Of a stretch of 41,951 nt of DNA, positions 35,443 through 41,951 are shown piece by piece (positions within the stretch are counted from its first letter, which is position 1; every line of letters starts with the position of its first letter). The translations under genes were made by a program, and so were the position numbers. The notes below the pieces were generated by a model. It was not told where the DNA came from. It made no database searches and worked only from the letters and a program-made list of their open reading frames with translations. The stretch lies in NCBI GenBank assembly GCA_015259125.1, contig JABZGR010000018.1, positions 1-41,951 on the forward strand. Reading direction: 5' to 3'. This stretch comes from Alloprevotella tannerae (GTDB taxonomy: Bacteria; Bacteroidota; Bacteroidia; Bacteroidales; Bacteroidaceae).

Positions 35443-36813
35443 TTATAATAAAGTGGTCAGCCAAAAGACTAAAGCGCCCACGAGACCGCCCACAAGCACT
35501 TTTGGCATAAAGTGTTTCAAATAACCGCCAAAACTTATGCCTTCCATTCTCCACAGGGCTAAGCCGGCTGTGCTACCAATGAGCCACAAAGATCCGCCAA
35601 GCGCTGTGACGTAGCTTAATAGGGGCCAGAAATCACCATTCGGGCTGAACGCCGGTAAATGTTCGACATGGCGGAAGAGGGCTATATCGCTCAGCATCAC
35701 GGTCATGTTGTTAAAGCATGCGGACAAAAGTCCGGCAAGGCCGCCTATTATATATATATTGTGTAAGTGCGTCGTTGTCCAAACAGCTACTTGCTGCAAA
35801 AGTCCTGTTTCGTTGAGTGCGCCAACCGCCAAAGAGATGCCGATAAAGTAGAGCATGTTCTGCAAATTTTGATATTGCAGGGCCATCGGGCGACGCCGGC
35901 TCACCATTTTATCGCTTGTCAGCAAACTTCTATTGCAGAACTCGTCGACAATCCACAACACGCCGAGCACGCACAGCGCCCCAACAAAAGAGGGAAGCTG
36001 CGTAAGACGATGGAAAGTGGGTATAAACCACAAGCCTCCGATGCCGATAATGAGCATAAGCAGGCGTTGCCAACGATTCAATACGGTATCGTCTCCGCGA
36101 TATGGGAGTATGGTGTGCACGAGCTTCATGCTGTGGGGTAATTTGCGGTGCACTAAGTAAGTTGTTGTAAATAAAGCTGCCATACACGGCAGGATAAGCA
36201 TAGAAGAATAATGGGTAGGCGTCACTAAACCTACGCCCCAAAGCGATAGGCTCGTTACATCGCCTATCACAGTAAAAGCTCCTCCACAATTGGCGGCTAA
36301 AACCACGATTGCGCCAAAGCGCTTGCGGAGCTCTGCATCGGCTACCATCGTATGCAAAAGGGCCAGCATCAGACAGGTCGTTGTCAGATTATCCAAATTG
36401 GCCGATAAGAGGAAGGTGATGATGGAGATGAGCCAAAGAAACTTCTTTGGGCGACGCGTGCGCAGGGCTTCATGGATAAAGTCAAAGCAGCCGTTATTGT
36501 CCAAGACTTCGATTATCGTCATCGTACCTAAGAGATACAAAACCACGCTTGCAGCATTCATCGCATAGGAAAGGAAGACGTGCTCGGCAATAAAGGTGCG
36601 CACTTCTTGTATGGTGGCCATCGCTTGATAGCCGGCAGCCAAAAAGGCTGAAAGATGCTGGGTAAAAACAAAATGACGCCCCGCTACTATATATAATAGC
36701 CAACAAGTGACGCCCATAAACATAGCAACGGCAGCTTTATTGACCTTATTAAAAATTTCGGTAGCGATGAGCGAAATTCCAATAAAAAATATCGCGGTAA
36801 TAAAGAGCTCCAT
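35443..36813 (-). CDS. nhaD: NhaD-type Na+/H+ antiporter
   Basis: 456 residues with about 11-12 membrane helices. Seen: the N-terminal helix FITAIFFIGISLIATEIFNKVNKAAVAM as in NhaD proteins; TMTIIEVLDNNGCFDFI; SANLDNLTTTCLMLALL; and LAANCGGAFTVIGDVTSLSLWG, all conserved in the ion transporter superfamily. It exchanges Na+ for H+ across the inner membrane. An alternating TA tract at 35749-35759 codes for Ile-Tyr inside a helix. It precedes pfkA. Confidence 0.9.
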   Translation of the reverse strand: MELFITAIFFIGISLIATEIFNKVNKAAVAMFMGVTCWLLYIVAGRHFVFTQHLSAFLAAGYQAMATIQEVRTFIAEHVFLSYAMNAASVVLYLLGTMTIIEVLDNNGCFDFIHEALRTRRPKKFLWLISIITFLLSANLDNLTTTCLMLALLHTMVADAELRKRFGAIVVLAANCGGAFTVIGDVTSLSLWGVGLVTPTHYSSMLILPCMAALFTTTYLVHRKLPHSMKLVHTILPYRGDDTVLNRWQRLLMLIIGIGGLWFIPTFHRLTQLPSFVGALCVLGVLWIVDEFCNRSLLTSDKMVSRRRPMALQYQNLQNMLYFIGISLAVGALNETGLLQQVAVWTTTHLHNIYIIGGLAGLLSACFNNMTVMLSDIALFRHVEHLPAFSPNGDFWPLLSYVTALGGSLWLIGSTAGLALWRMEGISFGGYLKHFMPKVLVGGLVGALVFWLTTLL

Positions 36814-36841
36814 AAGCTTCCGGTTTGATTACCAAAACAAG

Positions 36842-36914
36842 AGCGGTAAACGGGACTCGAACCCGCGACCCTTAGCTTGGGAAGCTAATGCTCTACCAAC
36901 TGAGCTACTACCGC
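36842..36914 (-). tRNA. tRNA-Gly (anticodon CCC)
   Basis: 73 nt with a full cloverleaf: acceptor GCGGTAG/TTACCGC (the last pair G-U); D arm GCTC/GAGC; anticodon arm TTAGC/GCTAA around loop TTCCCAA; and T arm GCGGG/CCCGT with TTCGAGT. The anticodon is CCC, reading GGG. No CCA is encoded, so it is added after transcription. Confidence 0.96.
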
Positions 36915-36928
36915 GTGAATTGACGATG

Positions 36929-36936
36929 CAAAGATA
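36929..36936 (-). promoter_or_regulatory. -7 box of the tRNA-Gly gene
   Basis: The minus strand reads TATCTTTG, a full TAnnTTTG, 14 bp before the mature 5' end of the tRNA. Confidence 0.6.
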
Positions 36937-37024
36937 CTATATTAATATAAAACCAACCGCTGTCGGAAGAAAAATATCAAAGAAAAGGCTGTAGATGCAA
37001 GGATTTCTTCCTGCGCCATCAACG

Positions 37025-37657
37025 TTATTTCTGCTTTATGTTGCGCCCTTCGTGAACAATCGCGGGATTTGTATCGACATTTGGCGTTTCCGCGCCACCG
37101 CCGCCGGGCTTTTCTCCGCCGGGGTTCGTCCCCGGGTCATCACCTCCGGAAGGCTTATCAACGAAAGATGTTGCATAAAATTCGTAAACGTCAAGCAAGC
37201 CTTTACATTTAAAGTACTGCCCCGTCAAGCCCTTGATGACAAAACGCCTTTTGTAATGCTCGGGATGATCTTTCAAACTCAGCCCACCTCGTACATCGGG
37301 CTTCAATTTGATTGGTAGGCAACGCGCCACGTCCGTCTCCTCCGGCGTATCGGCCAAGAGAATATTGGTATTTTTATCTTCTGCCGCAGGAAGTCCAAAG
37401 ACCGCCTTAGATAAAGAAGTTCCCGCAACAAAGCCAACGATATAGCCTCTTACGTAAAGCAGAGCATCGTCCGGACAATTTTGCACTTGAGCCACCGTGA
37501 GCGTATCAAAGTCTGTGTCCGGATCAACTACAGGCGGCTTTATCTTAGTTGTGTCCTTAGGATTACCGCCTTTGTTCTTCTTGCCAGGTAATTCTATCTT
37601 ATTGCAACCAGACAACAAGATGAGAAAACAGATGAGAATCCAAGGCAATCTTCGCAT
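37025..37657 (-). CDS. Lipoprotein with DUF6359-like domain
   Basis: 210 residues from ATG 37657 (MRRLPWILICFLILLSGC), giving a lipobox LLSGC and lipidated Cys18; an ATG seven codons upstream would overlap folE. The middle (TLTVAQVQNCPDDALLYVRG then YIVGFVAGTSLSKAVFG; NILLADTPEE; LSLKDHPEHYKRRFVIKG) fits DUF6359, an OB-fold-like domain of Bacteroidetes surface proteins. A Gly/Pro-rich tail follows. It lies four bases after folE in the same operon. Function unknown. Confidence 0.8.
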   Translation of the reverse strand: MRRLPWILICFLILLSGCNKIELPGKKNKGGNPKDTTKIKPPVVDPDTDFDTLTVAQVQNCPDDALLYVRGYIVGFVAGTSLSKAVFGLPAAEDKNTNILLADTPEETDVARCLPIKLKPDVRGGLSLKDHPEHYKRRFVIKGLTGQYFKCKGLLDVYEFYATSFVDKPSGGDDPGTNPGGEKPGGGGAETPNVDTNPAIVHEGRNIKQK

Positions 37658-37661
37658 ACAA

Positions 37662-38234
37662 CTATTCTTTACGGGCAATTAGGGATAAGAATTCCTCACG
37701 CGTTTTAGCTTGCGTAAAAGCGCCACTGAAATCAGAGGTCGTAGTAATGGAGTTTTCTTTTTCTATGCCACGCATTTGCATACACATATGCTTGGCTTCC
37801 AAAACGACCATTACGCCTAATGGATTCAAGGCCCGCTCTATACACTCTTTGATCTGAAGCGTCATTCTTTCCTGCACTTGCAGTCTATGCGAGAATATAT
37901 CTACAACGCGCGCCAACTTGGATAGCCCCGTAATGTAACCATTCGGAATATAAGCAATATGGGCTTTTCCATAAAAAGGCAACAGGTGGTGCTCACAAAG
38001 CGAGTAGAAATTAATGTCTTTGACTATCACCATATGGCGATAATCTTCTTTAAACTTCGCGGAGGTTAAAACTTTGGCTGCGTCCATCGTATAACCGCGC
38101 GTTAAGTCAAGCATTGCCTTTGCCACACGCTCCGGCGTCTTGAGCAAACCCTCTCGTTCGGCGTCTTCGCCTAAAACGGTGAGGGTTTCTTTATATAATG
38201 TTTTGAGGCGCTCTATTCTCTCTTCTGTCGTCAT
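37662..38234 (-). CDS. folE: GTP cyclohydrolase I
   Basis: 190 residues. It converts GTP to 7,8-dihydroneopterin triphosphate, the first step of folate (and, via QueD, of queuosine) synthesis. Seen: LKTPERVAKAMLDLTRGY; the zinc and catalytic LCEHHLLPFYGKAHIAYIP; GLSKLARVVDIFSHRLQVQE; and HMCMQMRGI with the third zinc ligand. Length is normal. It lies 19 bp after the SPOR gene and is followed by the lipoprotein gene. Confidence 0.96.
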   Translation of the reverse strand: MTTEERIERLKTLYKETLTVLGEDAEREGLLKTPERVAKAMLDLTRGYTMDAAKVLTSAKFKEDYRHMVIVKDINFYSLCEHHLLPFYGKAHIAYIPNGYITGLSKLARVVDIFSHRLQVQERMTLQIKECIERALNPLGVMVVLEAKHMCMQMRGIEKENSITTTSDFSGAFTQAKTREEFLSLIARKE

Positions 38235-38253
38235 TTTATAATATACAATTCGT

Positions 38254-38823
38254 TCATCTTATAGCTAAAATTGGCGAACTAACCACACGCACCTCATAAG
38301 AGACGCGGGCCTTTCGCAAGCGGGTCACGTAGCGTGCAGCTTCTTCGCGCGTATTGAAATCACCTACGCGGCAAACCCAATGAGGAGATATGAAGTGCAC
38401 GTAGGCAGCTAACTCCGGAAAGTGTTGTTGGCACTTCACGCGCATCTGTTGCGCCTCAATCTTATCATTGCGCGAGTTGCCTCCCGTATAGATTTGTATG
38501 CGATAGCCTTGTGCCGACACGCGTTGACGCGCTACATAGCGATTACCTTGACGCGGACTACTGCTGCGAGTGGTTGATGCAGGCTTTGAGGCGGGTTTTG
38601 CAGTATTTGTAGCCGGCTTAGCTTCAGCTTTCTTTGCAGTTTGAGTCGTTTGAGCAGCCTTTCCTTTTTTATTGTTGACGATGTTATCAAGATCTGCGTC
38701 TTGTACTACCGTCAAGCGCCCCCCACCATTGCTTTGCTTGCGCGCATGATCTGTAAAGGTCTGCGCTTTTGAGCAAACAGAGGTCAAGATAAAAACGATA
38801 AAAAGTCCTCCAATACGTGTCAT
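38254..38823 (-). CDS. Secreted SPOR-domain protein
   Basis: 189 residues from ATG 38823 (MTRIGGLFIVFILTSVCSKAQ, a signal peptide). A Lys/Ala/Thr-rich linker (about 60-105) leads to a C-terminal SPOR domain (GYRIQIYTGGNSRNDKIEAQ; WVCRVGDFNTREEAARYVTR). SPOR domains bind peptidoglycan stripped of stem peptides, often at division sites. Its place between tpiA and folE is common in Bacteroidales. Confidence 0.9.
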   Translation of the reverse strand: MTRIGGLFIVFILTSVCSKAQTFTDHARKQSNGGGRLTVVQDADLDNIVNNKKGKAAQTTQTAKKAEAKPATNTAKPASKPASTTRSSSPRQGNRYVARQRVSAQGYRIQIYTGGNSRNDKIEAQQMRVKCQQHFPELAAYVHFISPHWVCRVGDFNTREEAARYVTRLRKARVSYEVRVVSSPILAIR

Positions 38824-38891
38824 TCGTTGCTGTTTTTTAAGAAGGCCTCTCTCCACCATGATAGAGAGAGGTCTGAAAGCTTACGCTATAC

Positions 38892-39650
38892 TTATTTCCA
38901 AGCATCAATAATGCCTGTGAAGCTATCAGCTTTGAGTGCTGCGCCACCAATAAGGCCGCCATCAACGTTCGGTTTTGCAAAGAGTTCTTTTGCGTTTGAC
39001 GCTTTGCAGCTACCGCCGTAAAGGATGCTCGTCTCGTCGGCCGCTGCTTGACCAAACTTCTCTGCGATCGTAGCGCGGATAAATGCGTGCATTTCCTCTG
39101 CCTGCTCAGCTGTAGCCGTCTTGCCCGTGCCAATAGCCCAGACCGGTTCGTAAGCCAACACAACATTTGCAAATTGCTCCGGCGTCAAATCGTAGAGAGA
39201 GCCTTCGAGCTGCGCTTTAACCACCTCGTTTTGACGATTAGCTTCGCGCTCTTCAAGAATTTCGCCCACGCAAAAAATAACCTTTAAGCCGTTTGCAAGC
39301 GCCAGGTTTACTTTCTCTTTTAAAATTTCGGCCGTCTCGTGATAGTAAGCGCGGCGCTCGCTATGACCGAGAATCACATAACTTGCGCCAGTACTTTTCA
39401 CCATTTCTGCTGAAACTTCACCCGTATATGCGCCTTTTTCTTTGTCTGCACAATTCTCAGCCCCCAACGCTACAACGTTTTGGTCCAAGGAGTTTGCAAT
39501 AGAGGCCAGATGAATGAACGGCGTGCAAATGATTACGTCGCAGTTGGGCTTTTCTATCTTCAACGCATCGTTTAATTCTTTGGCCAATGCCACGCCTTCT
39601 TGCAGGTTAAGGTTCATTTTCCAATTGCCTGCCACAATTTTCTTTCTCAT
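38892..39650 (-). other. tpiA: TpiA portion and probable internal start of the fusion
   Basis: ATG at 39648-39650 starts MRKKIVAGNWKMN, exactly where free TpiA proteins begin, giving 252 residues, the normal length. AAGG lies three bases before it. Free TpiA could therefore be made by internal initiation as well as, or instead of, the long fusion. Confidence 0.6.
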
Positions 39651-40814
39651 AGCCTTGTTTTTAAATCGTTTTATGAAGTTATAATGTCTGTAATACTTGG
39701 ATCCAATCCATATACGATCTGCAAAGATACTAATAATCAGGGGAACAATGAACCAAAGTAGCAGGAGAAGTGCCCCGCTATGTTTGGAATGTTCCTGAAT
39801 AAGCTGTAAAATTGAGCCCTCATCGTCAGCTATTGGCAACTCATTATTGCTCCATTTGGCCTCAATGCGCCCATTTTTGAGCAGCAACAAGCCGGGATTA
39901 GAGCGCACCATCGCCTTTAGTTGATCAGGCAATCCATAGAGCAAAGGATAGGCAGCCCCCGTGCGATCCTTCCAATCAGAAACCGTCTGCGGACGTTCAG
40001 TGGTCACACCATAAAAGGAGTAACCTTTATCCACGCAGAAGTCATATAAATCATTGATACGGTCATTGCTGCCGTCGTCGGCTGTAACTTCATCGGGTAA
40101 AGTCAGCAAAAACGTATAACTGGTATCCCCAAGCACCATAGCCGTCAAATCATTACCGGATTGATCTTGCAGATAGAAGTTGGCCCTTTCCATGGCGTGT
40201 CGATCGGGTATCTTTCCGTTATAAGCCGCACGGATGTCTGCTCCGATAGGGTAAGCGGTAAAATCAACAACCGGCAAATAATGGAGCGTATAAAGGCCAA
40301 GACTGACAATATAGACAAACGTCCAAATGGACGTAACCCATTCGTTGCGTTCTGAGATTAGTCTGATGTGACGGCCGGGGAATATACAGAGAAACAAAGC
40401 TGCGGCGAGTAGCACAACATTCTTCAGTAGTGTCTCTGCGTTTGTCAAAGTGATCGCTTCGCCAAAGCAACCGCAATCTTCCACCGAATTGGTTACATAT
40501 ATATATATGGTTATGGCCGTCATAATCGCCATAAATGCGGCGATGGCCAAAGTTGTCAATCTACGCCTTATGCCTAAGAGCAGGTTCATGCCCAGCATCG
40601 TCTCGGTTGTAGCGAGGGCTATGGCTGCGAACTGCAACAAGAGCGAATTGTCCTCAAAGTGCAGGTCGAAATGACCCAAATAAGCATTGAATTTGATGCA
40701 CATTCCTCTCGGATCGACAGCTTTGACGAAGCCGGAAAACAGGAATGTACCCGCCAACAAAAAGATGCTGATGCGGACCAGCCAGAAGGCGACGATTGAA
40801 ATCAGCTTTTTCAT
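38892..40814 (-). CDS. tpiA: DoxX/MauE-like membrane protein fused in frame to triosephosphate isomerase
   Basis: 640 residues with no stop between two proteins that are normally separate neighbours in Bacteroidales. Residues 1-388: five membrane helices (about 8-30, 60-82, 88-107, 131-147, 161-181) with CGCFG at 114-118 as in DoxX/MauE proteins; a thioredoxin-like region without a CxxC (about 182-347); a sixth helix (348-364) and a basic tail (RHYNFIKRFKNK). Residues 389-640: complete TpiA with AGNWKMN, LGHSERR, and catalytic Glu in AYEPVWAIGTG. By the positive-inside rule the tail is cytoplasmic, so TpiA would sit on the correct side. The second start is at 39650. It lies five bases after the DUF1599 gene. 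Confidence 0.9.
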   Translation of the reverse strand: MKKLISIVAFWLVRISIFLLAGTFLFSGFVKAVDPRGMCIKFNAYLGHFDLHFEDNSLLLQFAAIALATTETMLGMNLLLGIRRRLTTLAIAAFMAIMTAITIYIYVTNSVEDCGCFGEAITLTNAETLLKNVVLLAAALFLCIFPGRHIRLISERNEWVTSIWTFVYIVSLGLYTLHYLPVVDFTAYPIGADIRAAYNGKIPDRHAMERANFYLQDQSGNDLTAMVLGDTSYTFLLTLPDEVTADDGSNDRINDLYDFCVDKGYSFYGVTTERPQTVSDWKDRTGAAYPLLYGLPDQLKAMVRSNPGLLLLKNGRIEAKWSNNELPIADDEGSILQLIQEHSKHSGALLLLLWFIVPLIISIFADRIWIGSKYYRHYNFIKRFKNKAMRKKIVAGNWKMNLNLQEGVALAKELNDALKIEKPNCDVIICTPFIHLASIANSLDQNVVALGAENCADKEKGAYTGEVSAEMVKSTGASYVILGHSERRAYYHETAEILKEKVNLALANGLKVIFCVGEILEEREANRQNEVVKAQLEGSLYDLTPEQFANVVLAYEPVWAIGTGKTATAEQAEEMHAFIRATIAEKFGQAAADETSILYGGSCKASNAKELFAKPNVDGGLIGGAALKADSFTGIIDAWK

Positions 40815-40819
40815 TCGGC

Positions 40820-41374
40820 TCAGCCTTCTTTCTCAATCGTGAGTTTGATTAAGCCAAAAACCGCATAGTTCATAATATCCATATAGTTGGCACCGATGCC
40901 TTCGGAGACGAGCGTTTCGCCCTTCAGATCTTCGATCTGCTTGACGCGAAACAACTTCATAAGGATAAGGTCTGTATAAGATGAGACACGCATAGCTCGC
41001 CAAGCTTCATCGTAATCGTGATTTTTGCGTAGCATCAGCGCCAAACTCTCGGCGGTCTTACTGTCATACAATGCGAGTGCTTGTTCGACCGTTAAATCTT
41101 CATCTATCGTATGCCCCAATTCGATTTGAATGAGTCCGATAATAGAATAATTGACCAAACCTATAAATTCGGGCACTATGCCTTCATCTACGAGCGAACT
41201 TCCCTTCTCTTCGAGCGAACGGATGCGGCGTGCTTTGATCAGCAGTTGGTCTGTCAGCGAGGGGATGCGGAGCAGACGCCAGGCAGCGCCATAATCGTGA
41301 AGCTTATGAACAAACAGCGAGCGACAAGTTTCCATTACTTGCACAAATTCTTGTTCTGTAGACAGTTCTATCAT
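40820..41374 (-). CDS. DUF1599 protein with two internal repeats
   Basis: 184 residues from ATG 41374 (MIELSTEQEF); the frame extends to 41395 but that would run into the -7 box. Two copies of the same unit: HDYGAAWRLLRIPSLTDQLL (about 24-43) with EGIVPEFIGLVNYSIIGLIQ, and HDYDEAWRAMRVSSYTDLIL with EGIGANYMDIMNYAVFGLIK. DUF1599 is reported near tpiA/DoxX genes in Bacteroidales and has been suggested to be a nucleotide-modification-like fold; function unknown. It is the first gene of the DoxX-TpiA-SPOR-folE cluster. Confidence 0.88.
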   Translation of the reverse strand: MIELSTEQEFVQVMETCRSLFVHKLHDYGAAWRLLRIPSLTDQLLIKARRIRSLEEKGSSLVDEGIVPEFIGLVNYSIIGLIQIELGHTIDEDLTVEQALALYDSKTAESLALMLRKNHDYDEAWRAMRVSSYTDLILMKLFRVKQIEDLKGETLVSEGIGANYMDIMNYAVFGLIKLTIEKEG

Positions 41375-41392
41375 AATAATTGCTTTTGCAAG

Positions 41393-41400
41393 CAAAAGTA
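41393..41400 (-). promoter_or_regulatory. -7 box of the DUF1599-tpiA-folE cluster
   Basis: The minus strand reads TACTTTTG, a full TAnnTTTG, 19 bp before the preferred ATG at 41374. A CTTG, one base off the -33 TTTG, lies about 20 bp upstream. Confidence 0.6.
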
Positions 41401-41595
41401 CAATTAATTTAAGGATAAGCCAAGCAAAGCCTACTACAAGGCACGAAATTGCGCCTTTTATATTTTCGTTTGCCTTAAAAAACCGCGCAGTGCGATTTGT
41501 TTACCTATGATGCAGCATCAAGAACATGTAACTTAGAGCGACACACGAAAAACCAAGGATTCTTTTTCGCCGGACTATTTACATTGAGACCTTTG

Positions 41596-41687
41596 AAAAA
41601 TGGCTCGGACATTTTACTAAAAAAAGTACGGACATTTTACTAAAAAAGTACGGACATTTTGACGAAAAAGTACGGACATTTTACGGG
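41596..41687. repeat. Minisatellite array, family B, locus 2 (4 units)
   Basis: CGGACATTTT occurs at 41606, 41629, 41651 and 41673, spaced 23, 22 and 22 bp. The last three units have GTACGGACATTTT preceded by 5-7 A; the first has GGCTCGGACATTTT. It resembles the array at 3148-3257 (best match AAAAGTACGGACGTTTT). It is next to the IS982-type transposase end. Confidence 0.88.
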
Positions 41688-41721
41688 AAAGATTATGTAA
41701 ACTAACGTGAGTTCGACGAAT

Positions 41722-41951
41722 TCAGAACAAAGCAAGCTGTGTATCAATGGTCCTTTGTACATTGATGCACGGCTTCTTTGGAAACAGACAATAGGCAGCA
41801 ATAGCCCCTAATAAGTTGACGATGAAATTGTCAAAGCATCTATGTCTGGAGTGTTCCACCTGCGCAATATTCTTTAGTTCATCATTCACCGTTTCAATAA
41901 TGGCTCTTTTTCTGAGTAAAAGTCTGTCTGAGACACTCATTAAAGCTCCTT
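41722..41951 (-). mobile_element. IS982-family transposase, C-terminal part, cut by window end
   Basis: The frame stays open to the window edge and stops at 41722. The peptide contains LLLRKRAIIETVNDELKN, IAQVEHSRHRCFDNFIVNLL and AYCLFPKKPCINVQRTID, the typical end of IS982-family DDE transposases of Bacteroidales. The ATG at 41940 is internal: codons before it (KGAL-like) continue the frame. Only the 3' third is visible; whether the element is complete cannot be judged. Its end should lie within about 50 bp of the stop, close to the family B array. Confidence 0.88.

Noticed and set aside
35443..36813. Frameshift or pseudogene in the antiporter caused by TA tracts
   Set aside because: The frame is continuous over 456 codons with all expected conserved segments.

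Overview
The window looks like a chromosomal segment of a Bacteroidales bacterium, probably from the Prevotellaceae/Porphyromonadaceae side of the order. The genus cannot be fixed from sequence alone. The evidence is a purH-mreBCD-mrdA-rodA rod-shape cluster, a moxR/bat (Bacteroides aerotolerance) operon, gyrA followed by secreted TPR proteins, an IS982-type transposase end, and promoters of the Bacteroidetes type (TAnnTTTG at -7, in one case with TTTG exactly 19 bp upstream).

Layout. Bases 1-3040 are visibly AT-rich and look acquired. They hold the tail of an unidentified gene and an 846-residue protein that joins an XPD/DinG-like SF2 helicase to a C-terminal PD-(D/E)XK-like nuclease, closed by a strong terminator; this is the best candidate here for an undescribed defence system. 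Bases 3.1-5.8 kb carry a small plus-strand operon: DMT transporter, TPR protein, small membrane protein. Bases 6.07-14.4 kb are a long minus-strand cell-shape cluster read as purH, mreB, mreC, mreD, mrdA, rodA, a small membrane-anchored protein and queA. The purH here encodes only the IMP cyclohydrolase half. aspS (14.6-16.4 kb), two related secreted TPR proteins, gyrA and a multi-pass membrane protein follow, all on the minus strand.

Bases 24.25-33.5 kb are a plus-strand operon with a near-perfect promoter: moxR, a DUF58 protein, a BatD-like membrane protein, batA, batB, batC, a fused batD-batE and udk, ending in a strong terminator. Bases 33.7-41.4 kb are again minus strand: GNAT, an nhaD-like antiporter with pfkA, tRNA-Gly(CCC), and a DUF1599 / DoxX-TpiA fusion / SPOR / folE / lipoprotein cluster. 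An IS982-family transposase end is cut by the window edge.

The most striking non-genic signal is a family of minisatellite arrays. At four separate intergenic sites (5.9, 16.7, 23.8 and 33.6 kb) there is an 88-bp array of exactly four 22-bp units, each centred on TCGTGA or its reverse complement TCACGA. A second, unrelated family with the same approximately 22-bp period (core GTACGGAC between A- and T-runs) sits at 3.15-3.26 kb and 41.60-41.69 kb. Three protein-level departures from the Bacteroides pattern also stand out: the half-length PurH, the BatD-BatE fusion and the DoxX-TpiA read-through fusion.
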